From positions 1-64,000 of the forward strand of contig NZ_JACJTO010000025.1 in assembly GCF_014698755.1 (NCBI RefSeq): a stretch of DNA of 64,000 bases. Direction: 5' to 3'. Source of the stretch: Aphanizomenon flos-aquae FACHB-1287 (GTDB taxonomy: Bacteria; Cyanobacteriota; Cyanobacteriia; Cyanobacteriales; Nostocaceae). Below, one piece after another: positions 62,226 to 64,000 of the stretch (the first letter of the stretch is position 1; each line of letters begins with the position of its first letter). The notes beneath the pieces are model-generated. The model was not told where the DNA came from, did no database searches, and saw only the letters and a list, made by a program, of their open reading frames with translations. A program made the translations under genes and the position numbers.

Positions 62226-64000
62226 TTACTCATCTTCTTCATCTACCTCTTCTAAATTTAAAAATGGTAACTCACTCTTAACTTCTAAAGAATTAGATTT
62301 TTCTAACTCTGTTGGTTGTGGAAACTCAGTAGATGTAAACAATTCACTTTTAATCACTTCATCAAATAAAGAAGATAACTCAGGATATAAATCTACTGTA
62401 GCATCTAAAACCCAAAGTAAATCAAGTAATTCATGATCAAATTGCCAAGTTTGAGGACGAATATCATCTAAAGGTGAAGACTTTTTACCAGCACCGTCTC
62501 TCATTCTATAAGCTAACCAAGATTTGACAACTTCTAAACCGGAAACACTAAAATTATAAACTTCAGGACGAACATTTTCAAATACACCTCTACCAATTTT
62601 TAATTCTTGTGTACCCACATCATAAGCAAATTCTGTGGGATAATCATTTACTGTATTGGGTATTCCTATTTGACAACGAACTCTACCAACAGGAATTTTA
62701 CCTGGTTTTTTACCACTGGGAACAAACCTTTCGCAATAGGTATGTAACCAAACTAAAGTGCGTCCTATTTCTACTAATTTAATAAATAAATCCCTATTTT
62801 TGGTAATGGGAATCCTTGAACCAGGTGTTTCTAGTTCATTCCAAAATTCCTTTACATATTTAGGAGTTGCAAGTATTCCATAACAGTAAGCAAAAAAATC
62901 CTCTGGGGAAATATTGTCATTGAGTATATTATTAATAACTTGCAAAACTCCATTAGTAATATTAGGTTCAGTAGCTTCAGAATTTCTCCACAGAGGAATA
63001 ATATGTTTAGCACCAAAAGAACCACGAAAATGATCTAAATCAGGAATTAATGAAGTAGCAACTGCTGATGGACCATTACCTAAAACATTAGTTAATAAAC
63101 TTGTCATATAAACCTGTCTATTACCATGAGAACGTCGTAAATTTGGTCTAGGGCGATCGCACAATCTATTATCTAATAAAGCCCACTGACGATCAAAACT
63201 CCGATAAGCATAACGAATTGGTTCTACAGGTAAATCTTTTGATAGTAAATTAGCAATGGGAGCTAATAAATTTCCTCTATCTTGTAATGAAGGATACTGT
63301 TTACTAATTTTTTTAGCATCTGTTTCTTTAAAAAGTTTTTTCTGTGTTCCTGGTGATTTACTAGCATTAATCAAAGTTTTCCACCGTTCCTGTAGAACTT
63401 CCTTATTTTCACCGATAGTCCATGTTCGCTTAAATTGAATACCGTTTTCTTGCCAAGGAAATAAATCAGTTAACTTTGCCCATTGCCAATAATCTGTATT
63501 ACTAATAGGTAAAAATAAATCAGTCCAATTTGTAGAACATTCACGCCATTGTAAATCTTGAAAATAATGAATATTCTCTAAAATTGCTAATTTTTCTTCA
63601 GTTGTACCATCAATTCGTGTAAAATGAACTTTAGCAGGAACTTCAGGTTGAGGTTGATGGTAACAAACACCAATAGCAATAGCCACAGGAGTTTGAATTG
63701 CAAATACATTTTGGGTTTTTCTTGCTCCTAAATTATCACCTTCTAAATCAATAATCCAAAGTTCATCAAATGTTTGACGCATCACTTTTCGCATTCCCGC
63801 AAATCCTGGTCCACGCAAATAGGAAGAAGCAGTAATAAAACTGATAATTCCGGCTTTATTTTCTTCATTAGCCTCAAATACTTTCCACAACGCCCAACGC
63901 CAAAAATAAACATAGTCATTATATAAATTTTTAGCATGAACACCATAACCCAGTGCTGTTAATGGTTCAAGAAAATCCTCTAAAATAGGACGTTTTTTGA
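62226..64000 (-). CDS. Type ISP-like restriction/modification enzyme, C-terminal part (5' beyond window)
   Basis: The frame is open to the window edge (the first whole codon ends at 63998), giving about 590 residues without a start. It begins KRPILEDFLEPLTALGYGVH, then NDYVYFWRWALWKVFEANEENKAGIISFITASSYLRGPGFAGMR and FDELWIIDLEGDNLGARKTQNVFAIQTPVAIAIG. This is the post-catalytic part of N6-adenine methyltransferases of the LlaBIII/type ISP or Eco57I kind, followed by a target-recognition region. Nuclease, helicase and NPPY parts would be outside the window. It ends in an acidic EEVDEEDE tail. Confidence 0.75.
   Translation of the reverse strand, partial: KKRPILEDFLEPLTALGYGVHAKNLYNDYVYFWRWALWKVFEANEENKAGIISFITASSYLRGPGFAGMRKVMRQTFDELWIIDLEGDNLGARKTQNVFAIQTPVAIAIGVCYHQPQPEVPAKVHFTRIDGTTEEKLAILENIHYFQDLQWRECSTNWTDLFLPISNTDYWQWAKLTDLFPWQENGIQFKRTWTIGENKEVLQERWKTLINASKSPGTQKKLFKETDAKKISKQYPSLQDRGNLLAPIANLLSKDLPVEPIRYAYRSFDRQWALLDNRLCDRPRPNLRRSHGNRQVYMTSLLTNVLGNGPSAVATSLIPDLDHFRGSFGAKHIIPLWRNSEATEPNITNGVLQVINNILNDNISPEDFFAYCYGILATPKYVKEFWNELETPGSRIPITKNRDLFIKLVEIGRTLVWLHTYCERFVPSGKKPGKIPVGRVRCQIGIPNTVNDYPTEFAYDVGTQELKIGRGVFENVRPEVYNFSVSGLEVVKSWLAYRMRDGAGKKSSPLDDIRPQTWQFDHELLDLLWVLDATVDLYPELSSLFDEVIKSELFTSTEFPQPTELEKSNSLEVKSELPFLNLEEVDEEDE

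Overview
The window looks like a chromosome segment of a filamentous, heterocyst-type cyanobacterium (Nostocales; Anabaena, Dolichospermum, Aphanizomenon or Nostoc relatives). The reasons are the AT-rich composition, the many HIP1 octamers (GCGATCGC), the cyanobacterial families (CPP1-like, DUF2811, DUF3038/DUF4335, SpeA, the split Mrp operon) and the strings of degenerate heptanucleotide repeats between genes.

Left island (1-15070). Positions 1-10190 are most of a decayed type V-K CRISPR-associated transposon (CAST). In the order cas12k <- | -> cvkR, cargo, <- tniQ <- tnsC <- tnsB, left end, it has the standard layout. cas12k is cut by an IS630-type element at the window edge. tnsC carries two frameshifts. 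tnsB carries an N-terminal deletion, a frameshift, a nonsense codon and a small in-frame repeat insertion beside its catalytic glutamate. tniQ and cvkR look intact. The CRISPR array, tracrRNA and right end must lie to the left, outside the window. The best-preserved cargo is a three-gene operon translationally coupled to cvkR: a NurA-type nuclease, a HerA-type ATPase and a DUF4338 (DruA-like) protein, followed by a DUF3800 pseudogene. Outside the element's left end lie a two-gene methyltransferase/PD-(D/E)XK restriction pair, a diverged fragment of a second tniQ (a relic of another CAST) and an HsdR fragment.

Centre (15216-59152) is mostly core genome: sbcC, a HAD hydrolase, a CPP1-like protein, an OmpR-type regulator, a TerC protein, an Mrp-type Na+/H+ antiporter operon (C-D-E-F-G-DUF4040-B), mutS, two AI-2E-type permeases, an iron alcohol dehydrogenase, a fused amino-acid ABC binding protein/permease (BgtB-like), mutS2, DUF3038-DUF4335, a SpoIIE-type phosphatase, ftsY, nusB, murG, an SDR, pdxH, scpA, a sugar nucleotidyltransferase, speA and ndk. 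Within it sit a broken IS4-type transposase, a peroxiredoxin gene fragment, and an ATPase + DUF4276 pair whose layout recalls OLD/PARIS-type defence modules.

Right island (59153-64000). A truncated copy of the same IS630 element that broke cas12k is followed by a DpnII/MboI-like nuclease, a MazF/PemK toxin with its upstream antitoxin, a small conserved protein, and the C-terminal part of a large type ISP-like restriction/modification enzyme that runs off the window.

No tRNA, rRNA or CRISPR array was recognised. All homology statements come from recognising motifs and family sequences by eye; no database search was run.
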